From Williamsia herbipolensis (GTDB taxonomy: Bacteria; Actinomycetota; Actinomycetes; Mycobacteriales; Mycobacteriaceae): a stretch of 64,000 nt of DNA. The position numbers were made by a program, and so were the translations under genes. Location: assembly GCF_000964005.1 (NCBI RefSeq), contig NZ_JXYP01000036.1, forward strand, positions 62,001 to 126,000, read 5' to 3'. Below are positions 45,858 to 54,667 of the stretch, piece after piece. Below the pieces are notes generated by a model. That model made no database searches. It was not told the origin of the DNA and saw nothing but the letters and a program-made list of their open reading frames with translations. Each line of letters starts with the position of its first letter. Within the stretch, counting starts at the first letter, position 1.

Positions 45858-46391
45858 TCAGTTTCCCGGACGCGACGCGGTGACGCGTCCGTCCACCACG
45901 AGATCGGCGACCATCCGCTCGCCGTCGATCAGCACGTGGACGACCACCAGATCGCCGAGCTTCAACGGCGAGGCGGCAGCCTTGTCGGCGGTCTCGTAGT
46001 GGGTCGAGTCGGTCAGCGCGATGCGGTGTCGCCGACCGTCGCTCATGTGGATGCCCATCTCCGACGTCGACAGACTGTCGACCGTCCCGAGCAGCATCTT
46101 CGAGCGGCTGATGGCCGTCGGGGTCACACCGCCGGCCGCGCTGCCCGAGGCGGGTGGCTCGACGGGCGCGGGGCCCACCGTGTCCGGGACCGCCGGGGTG
46201 GAGGTGGGTGGGGTGATGAACTTCATCGCCGCGGCGGAGGTCGACTCGGCCTCGGATTCCTCGCCGCGGTCGGCACCGAGATGCACGCAGTACGCCAGGC
46301 CGATGCCGGCGACCATGAGGCCGGCCACGCACAGCAGGGTGGTGCGGGTACCGCTGTTCGGTTTCCAGGTCAGTCGCAGTCGTCGCTTCAT
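45858..46391 (-). CDS. Single-span protein with DUF5666-like beta domain
   Basis: The protein has 177 residues. A basic N-terminus and one span (TLLCVAGLMVAGIGLAYCVHL) are followed by a Pro/Ser/Thr linker and a small OB-like domain: LLGTVDSLSTSEMGIHMSDGRRHRIALTDSTHYE and LKLGDLVVVHVLIDGERMVADLVVDG. This is the DUF5666 pattern, typical of exported proteins of unknown role. It lies 34 bases upstream of the Rv0383c-like gene on the same strand. Confidence 0.78.
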   Translation of the reverse strand: MKRRLRLTWKPNSGTRTTLLCVAGLMVAGIGLAYCVHLGADRGEESEAESTSAAAMKFITPPTSTPAVPDTVGPAPVEPPASGSAAGGVTPTAISRSKMLLGTVDSLSTSEMGIHMSDGRRHRIALTDSTHYETADKAAASPLKLGDLVVVHVLIDGERMVADLVVDGRVTASRPGN

Positions 46392-46506
46392 GACGCGCTG
46401 ACCTCCTTCTCATGTGCCCACCGGGATACCGCCCCGAGGCTAGGAGCCGACCCTGAGATACGTCTGTGAATACGCCTCGATCACGGCGCGTCGGCGTGCC
46501 CGGCGG

Positions 46507-47496
46507 TCAGCGCACGTACCCGCGCTCCTTGTCGACCGGGTGGTCGGGAGCCTGCCCGGCCGCGTAGTGGCGCAGATGAGCGAGAAACTGGTCGGCGAGT
46601 TCATCACGCCAGCCGACGACGTCGCCGCTCATGTGGGCCGAGATCGCCACCTGGTCGAGGTCCCAGAGCGGGCTGTCGGCCGGTAGCGGTTCGGTCTCCA
46701 CGACGTCGAGCGACGCCGCCGCGATGGTCCCGTCCCGAAGGGCCTCGATCAGATCAGCCTCGACCACCAACTGCCCGCGTCCGACGTTGATCAGGTGCGC
46801 CGAGGGCTTCATCGCGGCCAACACTCGCGCGTCGACCAGTCCGGCGGTCTGCTCGGTGAGCGGTGCGATCGCGACGACGTTGTCGAAGGCACCGACATGC
46901 TCGGCGAGATCGTCGGTGGCGATCACGGTGCCGAAGTCGGGGTCGTCGGTGCGCGCGGTGCGACCCGCACCCGTCACCTGCAGGCCCGCGGCGCGCAGCA
47001 GTCTCGCGACCGCACGACCGATGGCGCCGGTACCGATCACCAGTGCGCTCGAGCCGGTGGTGCGCCGCGTCTCGCGCCACACCCACCGGTGCTCGCGCTG
47101 CAGTGCGCGGGACTCGTGCAGGGATTTGTCGCGGGCCAGGATCGACGCGAGGACGAACTCGGCGATCGGGCCGTCGAACACGCCGCGGGCGTTGGTCATG
47201 ACGACGTCGGAGGTGCGCAGCTCGTCGAAGAGCATCGCGTCGACGCCGGCGGCGCACACGTGGATCCACCGCAGCGCCTCGGCGTGCGGCCATGCCTCCC
47301 GGAGGGCCGCGGAGAAGTAGTCCCACAGCATCAGCACGTCGGCTCCGGCGACGGCGTCGGCGAGGTCGTCGGCGGTACACAACCGCACCTGCGCCAGCTC
47401 GGCGATCGCGTCGAGGTTGTGCGGGTCGGCGAGCCCGTCGCGGGTCAGCACGGCGACGCGGATGGGGCGGTCCGCCGGGGTCGGATCTGCGGTCAC
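46507..47496 (-). CDS. D-isomer-specific 2-hydroxyacid dehydrogenase
   Basis: The protein has 329 residues. The NAD-binding segment is SALVIGTGAIGRAVARLLRAAGLQVTGAGR, then HLINVGRGQLVVEADLIEAL with the catalytic arginine, LDVVETEPLPADSPLW with the glutamate, and ISAHMSGD with the catalytic histidine. It interconverts a 2-ketoacid and a D-2-hydroxyacid. It is divergent from the island's first operon across 90 bases that hold the GntR-type operator, so it may belong to the same regulon. The GTG at 47496 is the first start compatible with the fold. Confidence 0.88.
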   Translation of the reverse strand: MTADPTPADRPIRVAVLTRDGLADPHNLDAIAELAQVRLCTADDLADAVAGADVLMLWDYFSAALREAWPHAEALRWIHVCAAGVDAMLFDELRTSDVVMTNARGVFDGPIAEFVLASILARDKSLHESRALQREHRWVWRETRRTTGSSALVIGTGAIGRAVARLLRAAGLQVTGAGRTARTDDPDFGTVIATDDLAEHVGAFDNVVAIAPLTEQTAGLVDARVLAAMKPSAHLINVGRGQLVVEADLIEALRDGTIAAASLDVVETEPLPADSPLWDLDQVAISAHMSGDVVGWRDELADQFLAHLRHYAAGQAPDHPVDKERGYVR

Positions 47497-47546
47497 GCCG
47501 CCCACCGTAGACAACGCCCCGGCCCCACCCCGAACCGGATAGTCCA

Positions 47547-47558
47547 ATTGTTGACAAT
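47547..47558. promoter_or_regulatory. GntR/FCD operator with embedded -35 box
   Basis: ATTGT-TG-ACAAT is a perfect palindrome containing TTGACA (47551-47556), the -35 hexamer for the aminotransferase operon. Its reverse strand shares the 13-mer GATTGTCAACAAT with the site next to gntR at 60339. Confidence 0.75.
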
Positions 47559-47586
47559 CCGACCACCCACCGGTCACCGTGTACCC

Positions 47587-48927
47587 ATGACCTCCACCCT
47601 GGGCACCGTCGCGCACACCTCGAGCGGCGACAACACGACCAAGATCCACCGTGCTCGCGCCACCCTCAGTCCGGCGCTCAAGCAGGCCACGCCGGTCGTG
47701 GTCGACCACGCGACGGGCTCGTGGATCCACGGCACCGACGGGCGTTCCTACCTCGACTTCACCACCGGTATCGGCGTCACCAGCACCGGTCACTGCCACC
47801 CCCGCGTGGTCGCCGCCGCCCAGGAACAGTGCGGCAAGATCATCCACGCCCAGTACACGACCGTGATGCACCAGCCGTTGCTCGAACTGACCGACGCCCT
47901 CGGCGAGGTGCTCCCCGACGGCATCGACTCGGTCTTCTACGCCAACTCGGGCTCCGAGGCGGTCGAGGCGTCGATCCGGTTGGCGCGCATGGCCACCGGC
48001 CGCCCCAACATCGTCGTGTTCCAGGGCGGGTTCCACGGCCGCACCGTCGCCGCGGCCAGTCTCACCACCGCGGGCACCCGCTTCTCGGCCGGTTTCTCCC
48101 CGCTGATGAGCGGCGTGCACATGGCGCCCTTCCCCTACGCCTACCGCTACGGGATGGACACCGACACCGCCGTCGATTTCGCACTGCGCGAGCTCGACTA
48201 CCTCTTCGCCTCGCGGGTCGCCCCCAACGACACCGCCGCCATGCTCATCGAGCCGGTCCTCGGCGACGGCGGCTATCTGCCGACACCTCCGGCCTTCCTC
48301 GCCGGCCTCCGTGAGCGCGCCGACCGCCACGGCATCGTGCTCATCGTCGACGAGGTGCAGTCCGGCGTCGGACGCACCGGCAGGTTCTGGGGCCACGAGT
48401 TCTGCGACGGCCTCGTCCCCGACATCCTCATCACCGCCAAGGGGATCGCCTCGGGCTTCCCGATCTCGGCGATCGCCGCACCCACCGAGCTGATGGCCAA
48501 GGCGTGGCCGGGTTCGCAGGGTGGCACCTACGGCGGCAACGCCGTCGCGGCTGCCGCCGGAGTCGCGACACTGGCCGTCATCGCCGAGGAGAACCTCGTC
48601 GACAACGCCCGCGAACGCGGTGATCAGCTGCTCGCCGGTCTGGCGACCCTGGCCGAGCGGGTCCCCGCCATCGGCGACGTCCGCGGACAGGGCCTGATGG
48701 CGGGTATCGAGTTCATCGACCCCGACGCCTCGGGCTCGGTGCCGACCGCGAACGCGGCCGCTGCGGCCAAGGTGCAGCAGGCGTGCATCGATCAGGACCT
48801 GCTGACCCTGACCTGTGGGCCACTCGGCAACGTCGTGCGACTCATCCCCGCGCTGGTCGTCACCGCCGACGAGATCGACTCCGGGCTGGCCCGATTCGGC
48901 GCGGCGGTCGACGCCGTGCTGGGCTGA
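47587..48927 (+). CDS. Class III PLP aminotransferase (4-aminobutyrate / 2,4-diaminobutyrate type)
   Basis: The protein has 446 residues. Class III marks: DGRSYLDFTTGIGVTSTGHCHP, FYANSGSEAVEASIRLARM, FQGGFHGRT, IVDEVQSGVGRTGRFWG and the PLP lysine in ILITAKGIASGFPISAI. It removes a terminal amino group to give a semialdehyde, which the island's aldehyde dehydrogenase could oxidise. GABA, 5-aminovalerate and 2,4-diaminobutyrate are all possible. It is first in an operon controlled by the GntR-type site. Confidence 0.9.
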   Translation: MTSTLGTVAHTSSGDNTTKIHRARATLSPALKQATPVVVDHATGSWIHGTDGRSYLDFTTGIGVTSTGHCHPRVVAAAQEQCGKIIHAQYTTVMHQPLLELTDALGEVLPDGIDSVFYANSGSEAVEASIRLARMATGRPNIVVFQGGFHGRTVAAASLTTAGTRFSAGFSPLMSGVHMAPFPYAYRYGMDTDTAVDFALRELDYLFASRVAPNDTAAMLIEPVLGDGGYLPTPPAFLAGLRERADRHGIVLIVDEVQSGVGRTGRFWGHEFCDGLVPDILITAKGIASGFPISAIAAPTELMAKAWPGSQGGTYGGNAVAAAAGVATLAVIAEENLVDNARERGDQLLAGLATLAERVPAIGDVRGQGLMAGIEFIDPDASGSVPTANAAAAAKVQQACIDQDLLTLTCGPLGNVVRLIPALVVTADEIDSGLARFGAAVDAVLG

Positions 48928-48935
48928 ACCCCGCG

Positions 48936-51900
48936 GTGACCCTCACCCCGCACCGCGAGACCACCGGGGACGCCTCCCACGCCGCACCCGCGCTGAGGGC
49001 GCTCGGTCTCGACGCCGACGACTCGTCGCGCCGTCGCACCGAATACTCCTACGACGCCTCGAACTACCGGCTGTCCCCGCTGTGTGTCGTGTTCCCGCGC
49101 AGCGACATCGACGTCGCGACGGCCGCTCGCTGGTGTCACGAGCACGGTGTGCCGATCATCGCCCGCGGCGGCGGGACGGGTATGGGCGGCAACGCCATCG
49201 GTGAGGGCGTCGTGATCGACTTCTCGCGCCACATGGATGCCGTCACGTCCGTCGACGTCGAGGGGCGCACCGCCGTCGCCCAGTCGGGTGTCGTGCTCAC
49301 CGCCCTGCAGAAGCGGGTGCGCGAGATCAGCGACGGGACACTGACGTTCGCGCCCGACCCGTCGAGCCAGTCACGGGCCACCGTCGGCGGCGCGATCGGC
49401 AACGACGCCTGCGGCAACCACTCGGTGCGCTACGGCCGCACCACCGACCACGTCGTGGCGATCTCGCTGGTGACCGCCGACGGGGTGCGCCTCACCGCCA
49501 CCCGAACGGGCTTGACGGCCACCGATCCCGCTGACAGCGCCGCGGTCCGCCGCGCCGAGGATCTCACCGACGCCCTGCGTGATCTCGTCGGCGACAACCT
49601 CGCCCCGCTGCGCACCGAACTCGAACGCATCCCACGGCAGGTGTCGGGCTACCATCTCGCGCACCTGTTGCCCGAGCGCGGTTTCGACGTGGCACGGGCG
49701 CTCGTCGGCAGCGAGGGCACGTGCGCGATCGTGGTGTCGGCGACGGTGTCGCTGGTGCCCGTCGCGGCGCACCCGCAGCTGCTGTGCCTGGGGTACCGCG
49801 ACGTCGTCGACGCCGCCCGCGACGTCCCCACCATGCTGAGCTTCTCCCCCTCGGCGATCGAGGGCATCGACGAACGCATCGTCGCCACCATGCGGGCCCG
49901 GCGCGGTCGGTCGTCAGTGGAGGGCCTGCCGGACGGAAAAGCCTGGATCTACGTCGAACTCGACGAGTTCAGTGCCGGCGATGTCCCCGCGGCGATCTCG
50001 GATCTGCTCGAGAAGCTGCGCGCGGAGGGACGTCTCGTCGACGCGCGCACCGTGAGCGATCCAGCGGCGCGCTCGATGCTGTGGCGTGTGCGAGAGGACG
50101 GTGCTGGTTTATCGTCGCGTCTGGTCGATCTCGACGACCCGGATGCGGGCAGCGGATACGAATCCTGGCCGGGTTGGGAGGATTCCGCCGTCGCGCCGGA
50201 GAACCTGCCCGAGTACCTCGAGGGTTTCCAGGACCTGCTCGCCCACCACGGGCTCACCGGCGTGATGTACGGCCACTTCGGCGCCGGTTGCATGCACGTG
50301 CGCATCACCTTCGACCAGCGCACCGCATCGGGTCGGGAGACCATGCTCGCGTTCTGTCGCGACGCCGCGCACCTCGTGGTGGCCCACGGCGGATCGCTGT
50401 CGGGCGAACACGGCGACGGCCGCGCCCGGTCGGAGCTGCTTCCGATCATGTACTCGCCCAGCATGATGTCGATGTTCGCCGCGTTCAAGGACATCTGGGA
50501 TCCGGCGCGCGTGCTCAATCCGGGCAGCATCGTCGACCCCGACGCCATCGGCGACCATCTCGCCCTCGACGGCATCCCCGCGCGCACCTGGACCACCGCG
50601 TTCGATCTCGGCATCCCCGGGCCCGGGGACAACGGTCGCGCCGATCACCCGCTCGAGGCCCCCGGACTCGACCCGTTCGTCCATGCGACACAGGCCTGTA
50701 TCGGCGTCGGTCGGTGTCGCTCACACTCCGGCGGGGTGATGTGCCCCAGCTACCGGGCGACGCGCGATGAGAAGGACTCGACCCGCGCCCGCGCCCGCGT
50801 GCTGCAGGAGATGACGCGCACCGCTCCCGACATCGAGACCGGGTGGCGCTCGAAGGACGTCCGCGAGTCCCTGGACCTGTGCCTGTCGTGCAAGGCGTGC
50901 TCGACCGACTGCCCCACCGGTGTCGACATGGCGACCTACCGGTCGGAGTTCTTCTCGCACTTCTACCGCCACCGCCTACGGCCGATGTCGCACTACGCGC
51001 TGGGGTGGATGCCGGCCTGGCTGCGACCCGCCACCGCGATGGCCCCGATGATCAATGCCGTTCTGGGGAGCCGGTTGTCGGGACCCGCCGCGCGTGTCGC
51101 CGGCCTCGATGCGCGGCGCTCGATGCCGCGTTTCGCCCGCCGGAAGTCGGTGCGGGCGGCTCTGGCACCCCTGGTCCGCCGCACCGACGCACCGGTGGTG
51201 TTGTTCCTCGACTCGTTCACCAAGGCCTTCCGTCCCGACGTCGCCACGGCCGCCGCCCGCGTCCTCGGCGGCGGTGACACCGAACAGGTGAGCTGCGAGA
51301 AGGACAACTGCTGCGCACTGACCTGGATCTCGACCGGCCAGCTCGATCACGCGAAGAAGGTCCTGAACCGCACGGTTACTGCTCTCGACGACGGCACCGA
51401 CCGACCGATCGTGGTGCCCGAGCCGAGTTGCGCTGCGGCACTGCGCAAAGATCTGCCCGAGCTGGTCCACACCGACGCCGCGAAACGCGTCGCGGCACGC
51501 GTCAGCAGTTTCGCCGCGCACGTCGGCGAGATGCTCGACGACGGCTACACCCCGCCGCCGATGCCCGAGTCGGTGACGGTGCAGACCCACTGCCACGAGT
51601 ACGCGGTGTTCGGTCCCGCGACGCAGGTGTCGGTGCTCCGGCGACTCGGCGTCTCCGAGGTGACCTCGGCCGACGGATGCTGCGGCGTGGCAGGCAACTT
51701 CGGCTTCGAACGCGGACACTACGAGGTGAGCATGGCCGTCGGCGAGCAGGCGTTGGCCCCGGCGCTTCGGGCACGCTCCGACGGCGCCCCCGTGCTCACC
51801 GACGGTTTCAGCTGCGCCATGGCCGTCGACCACCTCTCGGGCGTCGACAGCGCGATCACCTCGGTCACCGGAGCCCATCTCGCCGAGCTCCTCGATCCCC

Positions 51901-51947
51901 GCACCGATACCCTGCGTCCCGCACCCTCACGAAAGGATCCGACGTGA
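48936..51947 (+). CDS. FAD- and Fe-S-containing D-2-hydroxyacid dehydrogenase (YdiJ/GlcD-GlcF type)
   Basis: The protein has 1003 residues. An N-terminal PCMH-type FAD domain (IIARGGGTGMGGNAIGEGVVIDFSRHMD; VGGAIGNDACGNHSVRYGRTTDH) precedes a 2-hydroxyacid oxidase C-terminal domain. A ferredoxin-like region follows, with CIGVGRCRSHSGG near 587 and CLSCKACSTDCPTG near 648, then CCG domains (CEKDNCC; CCGVAGNFGFERGHY). It oxidises D-lactate, D-2-hydroxyglutarate or a similar acid and feeds the respiratory chain. It starts eight bases after the aminotransferase stop and overlaps the next gene (GTGA). Confidence 0.9.
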   Translation: MTLTPHRETTGDASHAAPALRALGLDADDSSRRRTEYSYDASNYRLSPLCVVFPRSDIDVATAARWCHEHGVPIIARGGGTGMGGNAIGEGVVIDFSRHMDAVTSVDVEGRTAVAQSGVVLTALQKRVREISDGTLTFAPDPSSQSRATVGGAIGNDACGNHSVRYGRTTDHVVAISLVTADGVRLTATRTGLTATDPADSAAVRRAEDLTDALRDLVGDNLAPLRTELERIPRQVSGYHLAHLLPERGFDVARALVGSEGTCAIVVSATVSLVPVAAHPQLLCLGYRDVVDAARDVPTMLSFSPSAIEGIDERIVATMRARRGRSSVEGLPDGKAWIYVELDEFSAGDVPAAISDLLEKLRAEGRLVDARTVSDPAARSMLWRVREDGAGLSSRLVDLDDPDAGSGYESWPGWEDSAVAPENLPEYLEGFQDLLAHHGLTGVMYGHFGAGCMHVRITFDQRTASGRETMLAFCRDAAHLVVAHGGSLSGEHGDGRARSELLPIMYSPSMMSMFAAFKDIWDPARVLNPGSIVDPDAIGDHLALDGIPARTWTTAFDLGIPGPGDNGRADHPLEAPGLDPFVHATQACIGVGRCRSHSGGVMCPSYRATRDEKDSTRARARVLQEMTRTAPDIETGWRSKDVRESLDLCLSCKACSTDCPTGVDMATYRSEFFSHFYRHRLRPMSHYALGWMPAWLRPATAMAPMINAVLGSRLSGPAARVAGLDARRSMPRFARRKSVRAALAPLVRRTDAPVVLFLDSFTKAFRPDVATAAARVLGGGDTEQVSCEKDNCCALTWISTGQLDHAKKVLNRTVTALDDGTDRPIVVPEPSCAAALRKDLPELVHTDAAKRVAARVSSFAAHVGEMLDDGYTPPPMPESVTVQTHCHEYAVFGPATQVSVLRRLGVSEVTSADGCCGVAGNFGFERGHYEVSMAVGEQALAPALRARSDGAPVLTDGFSCAMAVDHLSGVDSAITSVTGAHLAELLDPRTDTLRPAPSRKDPT

Positions 51948-53428
51948 CCGACCCCCGTGCCGCCGAACTGATCGGCAAACTGAACACCGGACTGTTCATC
52001 GGCGGCAGCTGGAGCGCCGCCGAATCGGGCGCCACCTTCGCCGTGGAGAACCCTGCGACCGGCGAGCAGATCGCGACCGTCGCCGACGGTGGGGCCGCCG
52101 ACGCGCAGCGCGCCATCGAGACCGCCGCGGCCACCCAGAAGAGCTGGGCGGCAACATCTCCCCGGTCGCGCAGCGAGATCCTGTACCGGGCACACCGGCT
52201 GATCCTCGACCGTGCCGACGATCTCGCCCTGATCATGACCACCGAGATGGGCAAGCCGCTCGCCGAGGCCAAAGGTGAGGTCGCCTACGGTGCGGAGTTC
52301 TTCCGGTGGTTCGCCGAGGAGGCGGTCCGCATCGGGGGCGACCACACCACCACCGGCGACGGCGCCAACCGCATCGTGGTCACCAAGGAACCGGTCGGCC
52401 CCTGTGTGCTGATCACGCCGTGGAACTTCCCCCTCGCGATGGGCACCCGCAAGATCGGGCCGGCCGTCGCCGCCGGGTGCACGATGGTGTTCAAACCCGC
52501 CGAGCTGACCCCGCTGACCGCGCTCGCGCTGGCCGACATCCTCACCGAGGCGGGGCTTCCCGAGGGCGTGCTCAACATCGTGACCACCAACACCCCGGGG
52601 CCGGTGGTGACCACCTGGATGGACTCGGGACTGGCCCGCAAGCTCAGCTTCACCGGATCGACCCAGGTCGGCAAGCTACTGCTCGAGCAGGCGTCGCACA
52701 CCGTGATGCGGACGTCGATGGAGCTCGGCGGGAACGCCCCGTTCATCGTCTGCGCCGACGCCGACATCGACCGCGCCGTCGAGGGCGCGATGGTGGCCAA
52801 GATGCGCAACATGGGCGAGGCCTGCACCGCCGCCAACCGGATCTTCGTCGACCGTTCCGTCGCCGCGGAATTCGGCACCAAACTGGCCGAGCGCATGGGC
52901 GCGCTCGTGGTGGGTGACGGTGTCGCCGAGGGCACGCAGGTCGGCCCGCTCGTGGAGGACAAGGCCCTGGCCAAGGTGCGCGATCTCGTCGCCGACGCCG
53001 TCGAGCGCGGGGCGACGGTCATGTGCGGTGGTACCGCACCCGAGGGCCCCGGTCACTTCTACCCGCCCACCGTGCTCAGTGGCGTGAGCCCCGAATCGGA
53101 CCTGATGGCGACCGAGATCTTCGGTCCGGTGGCGCCGCTCATCCCGTTCGACAGCGAGGACGAGCTGATCGCCATGGCCAACGACACCCCCTGGGGGCTG
53201 GTGGGATACCTCTTCAGTCAGGACATCGACCGCGCGCTGCGACTGTCGGCGGCACTCGAGGTCGGCATGGTGGGTCTCAACACCGGCCTGGTCTCGAACC
53301 CGGCGGCGCCGTTCGGCGGCGTGAAGGAGTCGGGCCTGGGCCGTGAGGGCGGCCGGGTCGGCATCGAGGAGTTCCTCGAGACCAAGTACCTGGCCATCCC
53401 CAAATCTGCTCCTGTGTCGGGCACCTGA
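51944..53428 (+). CDS. Aldehyde dehydrogenase, succinate-semialdehyde type
   Basis: The protein has 494 residues. ITPWNFPLAMGTRKIGPAVAAGCTMVFKPAELTP is the cofactor/substrate core, FTGSTQVGKLL the Rossmann loop, MELGGNAPFIV carries the general-base glutamate and GEACTAANR the catalytic cysteine. FGGVKESGLGREGG is the C-terminal signature. It should oxidise the semialdehyde produced by the class III aminotransferase to an acid. AAGGA precedes the GTG, and it is translationally coupled to the FAD/Fe-S gene. Confidence 0.92.
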   Translation: MTDPRAAELIGKLNTGLFIGGSWSAAESGATFAVENPATGEQIATVADGGAADAQRAIETAAATQKSWAATSPRSRSEILYRAHRLILDRADDLALIMTTEMGKPLAEAKGEVAYGAEFFRWFAEEAVRIGGDHTTTGDGANRIVVTKEPVGPCVLITPWNFPLAMGTRKIGPAVAAGCTMVFKPAELTPLTALALADILTEAGLPEGVLNIVTTNTPGPVVTTWMDSGLARKLSFTGSTQVGKLLLEQASHTVMRTSMELGGNAPFIVCADADIDRAVEGAMVAKMRNMGEACTAANRIFVDRSVAAEFGTKLAERMGALVVGDGVAEGTQVGPLVEDKALAKVRDLVADAVERGATVMCGGTAPEGPGHFYPPTVLSGVSPESDLMATEIFGPVAPLIPFDSEDELIAMANDTPWGLVGYLFSQDIDRALRLSAALEVGMVGLNTGLVSNPAAPFGGVKESGLGREGGRVGIEEFLETKYLAIPKSAPVSGT

Positions 53429-53441
53429 GAGGCGAGAACCC

Positions 53442-54635
53442 GTGTACCTCGGATCCCAGCTCTTCACCGACGACGAATACGCCACCCGGCTCCATCGTGT
53501 GCGCGAACTGATGGAACAGCAGGGACTCTCGGCCGTCATCGTGACCGACCCTGCGAACATCTTCTACCTCATCGGCTACAACGCGTGGTCGTTCTACACC
53601 CCGCAGATGTTGTTCGTCCCCATCGAGGGCGAGATGGTGTTCTTCCTGCGCGACATGGATGCCCATGGGGCGCATCGCACCACGTGGCTCCCGGCCGACC
53701 AGATCGTCGGCTACCCGGAGAGTTACGTGCACCGGCCGCACGTCCACCCGTTCGACTGGGTGGCATGGGCTCTGCGGCAACGACATCAGATCGCCCCGGC
53801 GTCGCGGCAGGGCTCGGTGGGCCTCGAGATGGACTCGCACTTCTTCTCACCCAAGGCCTACCGGGCGCTGTACAACGCGATCCCCGAGTGGAAGCTCGTC
53901 GACAGTTTCGAGCTCGTCAACTGGGTGCGGTCGGTGAAGTCCGACGCCGAGATCCAGCTGATGCGGCAGGCCGGCATGGTCTGCTCGCAGGCCATGCGTG
54001 CCGCGATCGACACCATCGACGTCGGTGTGCGGCAATGTGATGCGGCGGCGGCGATCTCGCAGGCACAGATCACCGGCACCGACGACTTCGGCGGCGACTA
54101 CCCGGCCATCGTGCCGATGATGCCGACCGGCGCCGCGGCCGACACCCCGCACCTCACCTGGCACCAGGGCACGTTCAACGACGACGAGGCCGTCGTGATC
54201 GAGCTGACCGGCGCGCACAACCGCTACCACTGTCCGCTGGCCCGCACGGTGTCGCTGGGGACGCCGAACAAGGATGTCGACTACGTGGCGGGCGCCACCG
54301 CCGAGGGCCTGAACAACGTTCTCGACGCCATCCGTCCCGGCGTGCCCACCCGTGAGCTCGCCTCCACGTGGAACTGGACGCTGGCGAAGTACGGGCTCGA
54401 GAAGCCCTCGCGTCTGGGCTATTCCATCGGGATTGGCTACCCGCCCGACTGGGGCGAGCGCACCATCAGCATCCGCACCGAGGACGAGACGATCCTCGCC
54501 GAGAACATGACGTTCCACATCGTGTGCGGGATGTGGATGGACGGCTACGGATTCGAGCTGTCGGAGTCGGTGCGCGTGAGTGCGACCGGCGTGGAGACGT
54601 TCACCAGCTTCCCGCGTGAACTGATCCGCAAGTGA
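53442..54635 (+). CDS. M24-fold hydrolase resembling ectoine hydrolase (DoeA/EutD)
   Basis: The protein has 397 residues with an N-terminal creatinase-like domain and a C-terminal pita-bread domain. Stretches recalled from DoeA/EutD proteins are TDPANIFYLIGYNAWSFYTPQ, FLRDMDAHGAHRT, GGDYPAIVPMMPTGAAADTPHLTW, RYHCPLARTVSLG and GYPPDWGERTISIRTED. The metal-binding Asp pair of aminopeptidase P is not evident (VIELTGAHNRYHC instead), again like that subgroup. It could open a cyclic amidine or hydrolyse an amide. The identity of the substrate is inference. The GTG at 53442 follows GAGAGGCGAG. Confidence 0.85.
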   Translation: MYLGSQLFTDDEYATRLHRVRELMEQQGLSAVIVTDPANIFYLIGYNAWSFYTPQMLFVPIEGEMVFFLRDMDAHGAHRTTWLPADQIVGYPESYVHRPHVHPFDWVAWALRQRHQIAPASRQGSVGLEMDSHFFSPKAYRALYNAIPEWKLVDSFELVNWVRSVKSDAEIQLMRQAGMVCSQAMRAAIDTIDVGVRQCDAAAAISQAQITGTDDFGGDYPAIVPMMPTGAAADTPHLTWHQGTFNDDEAVVIELTGAHNRYHCPLARTVSLGTPNKDVDYVAGATAEGLNNVLDAIRPGVPTRELASTWNWTLAKYGLEKPSRLGYSIGIGYPPDWGERTISIRTEDETILAENMTFHIVCGMWMDGYGFELSESVRVSATGVETFTSFPRELIRK

Positions 54636-54667
54636 CCTGATTTCTCTCTCGATCGAAGGAGCACGCC

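Noticed and set aside
46795-47586. Upstream extension of the class III aminotransferase frame
   Set aside because: Antisense to the 2-hydroxyacid dehydrogenase; the ATG at 47587 gives the expected N-terminus.
47497-48396. N-terminal extension of the 2-hydroxyacid dehydrogenase frame
   Set aside because: It runs through the operator region and antisense to the aminotransferase. The fold begins at the GTG at 47496.
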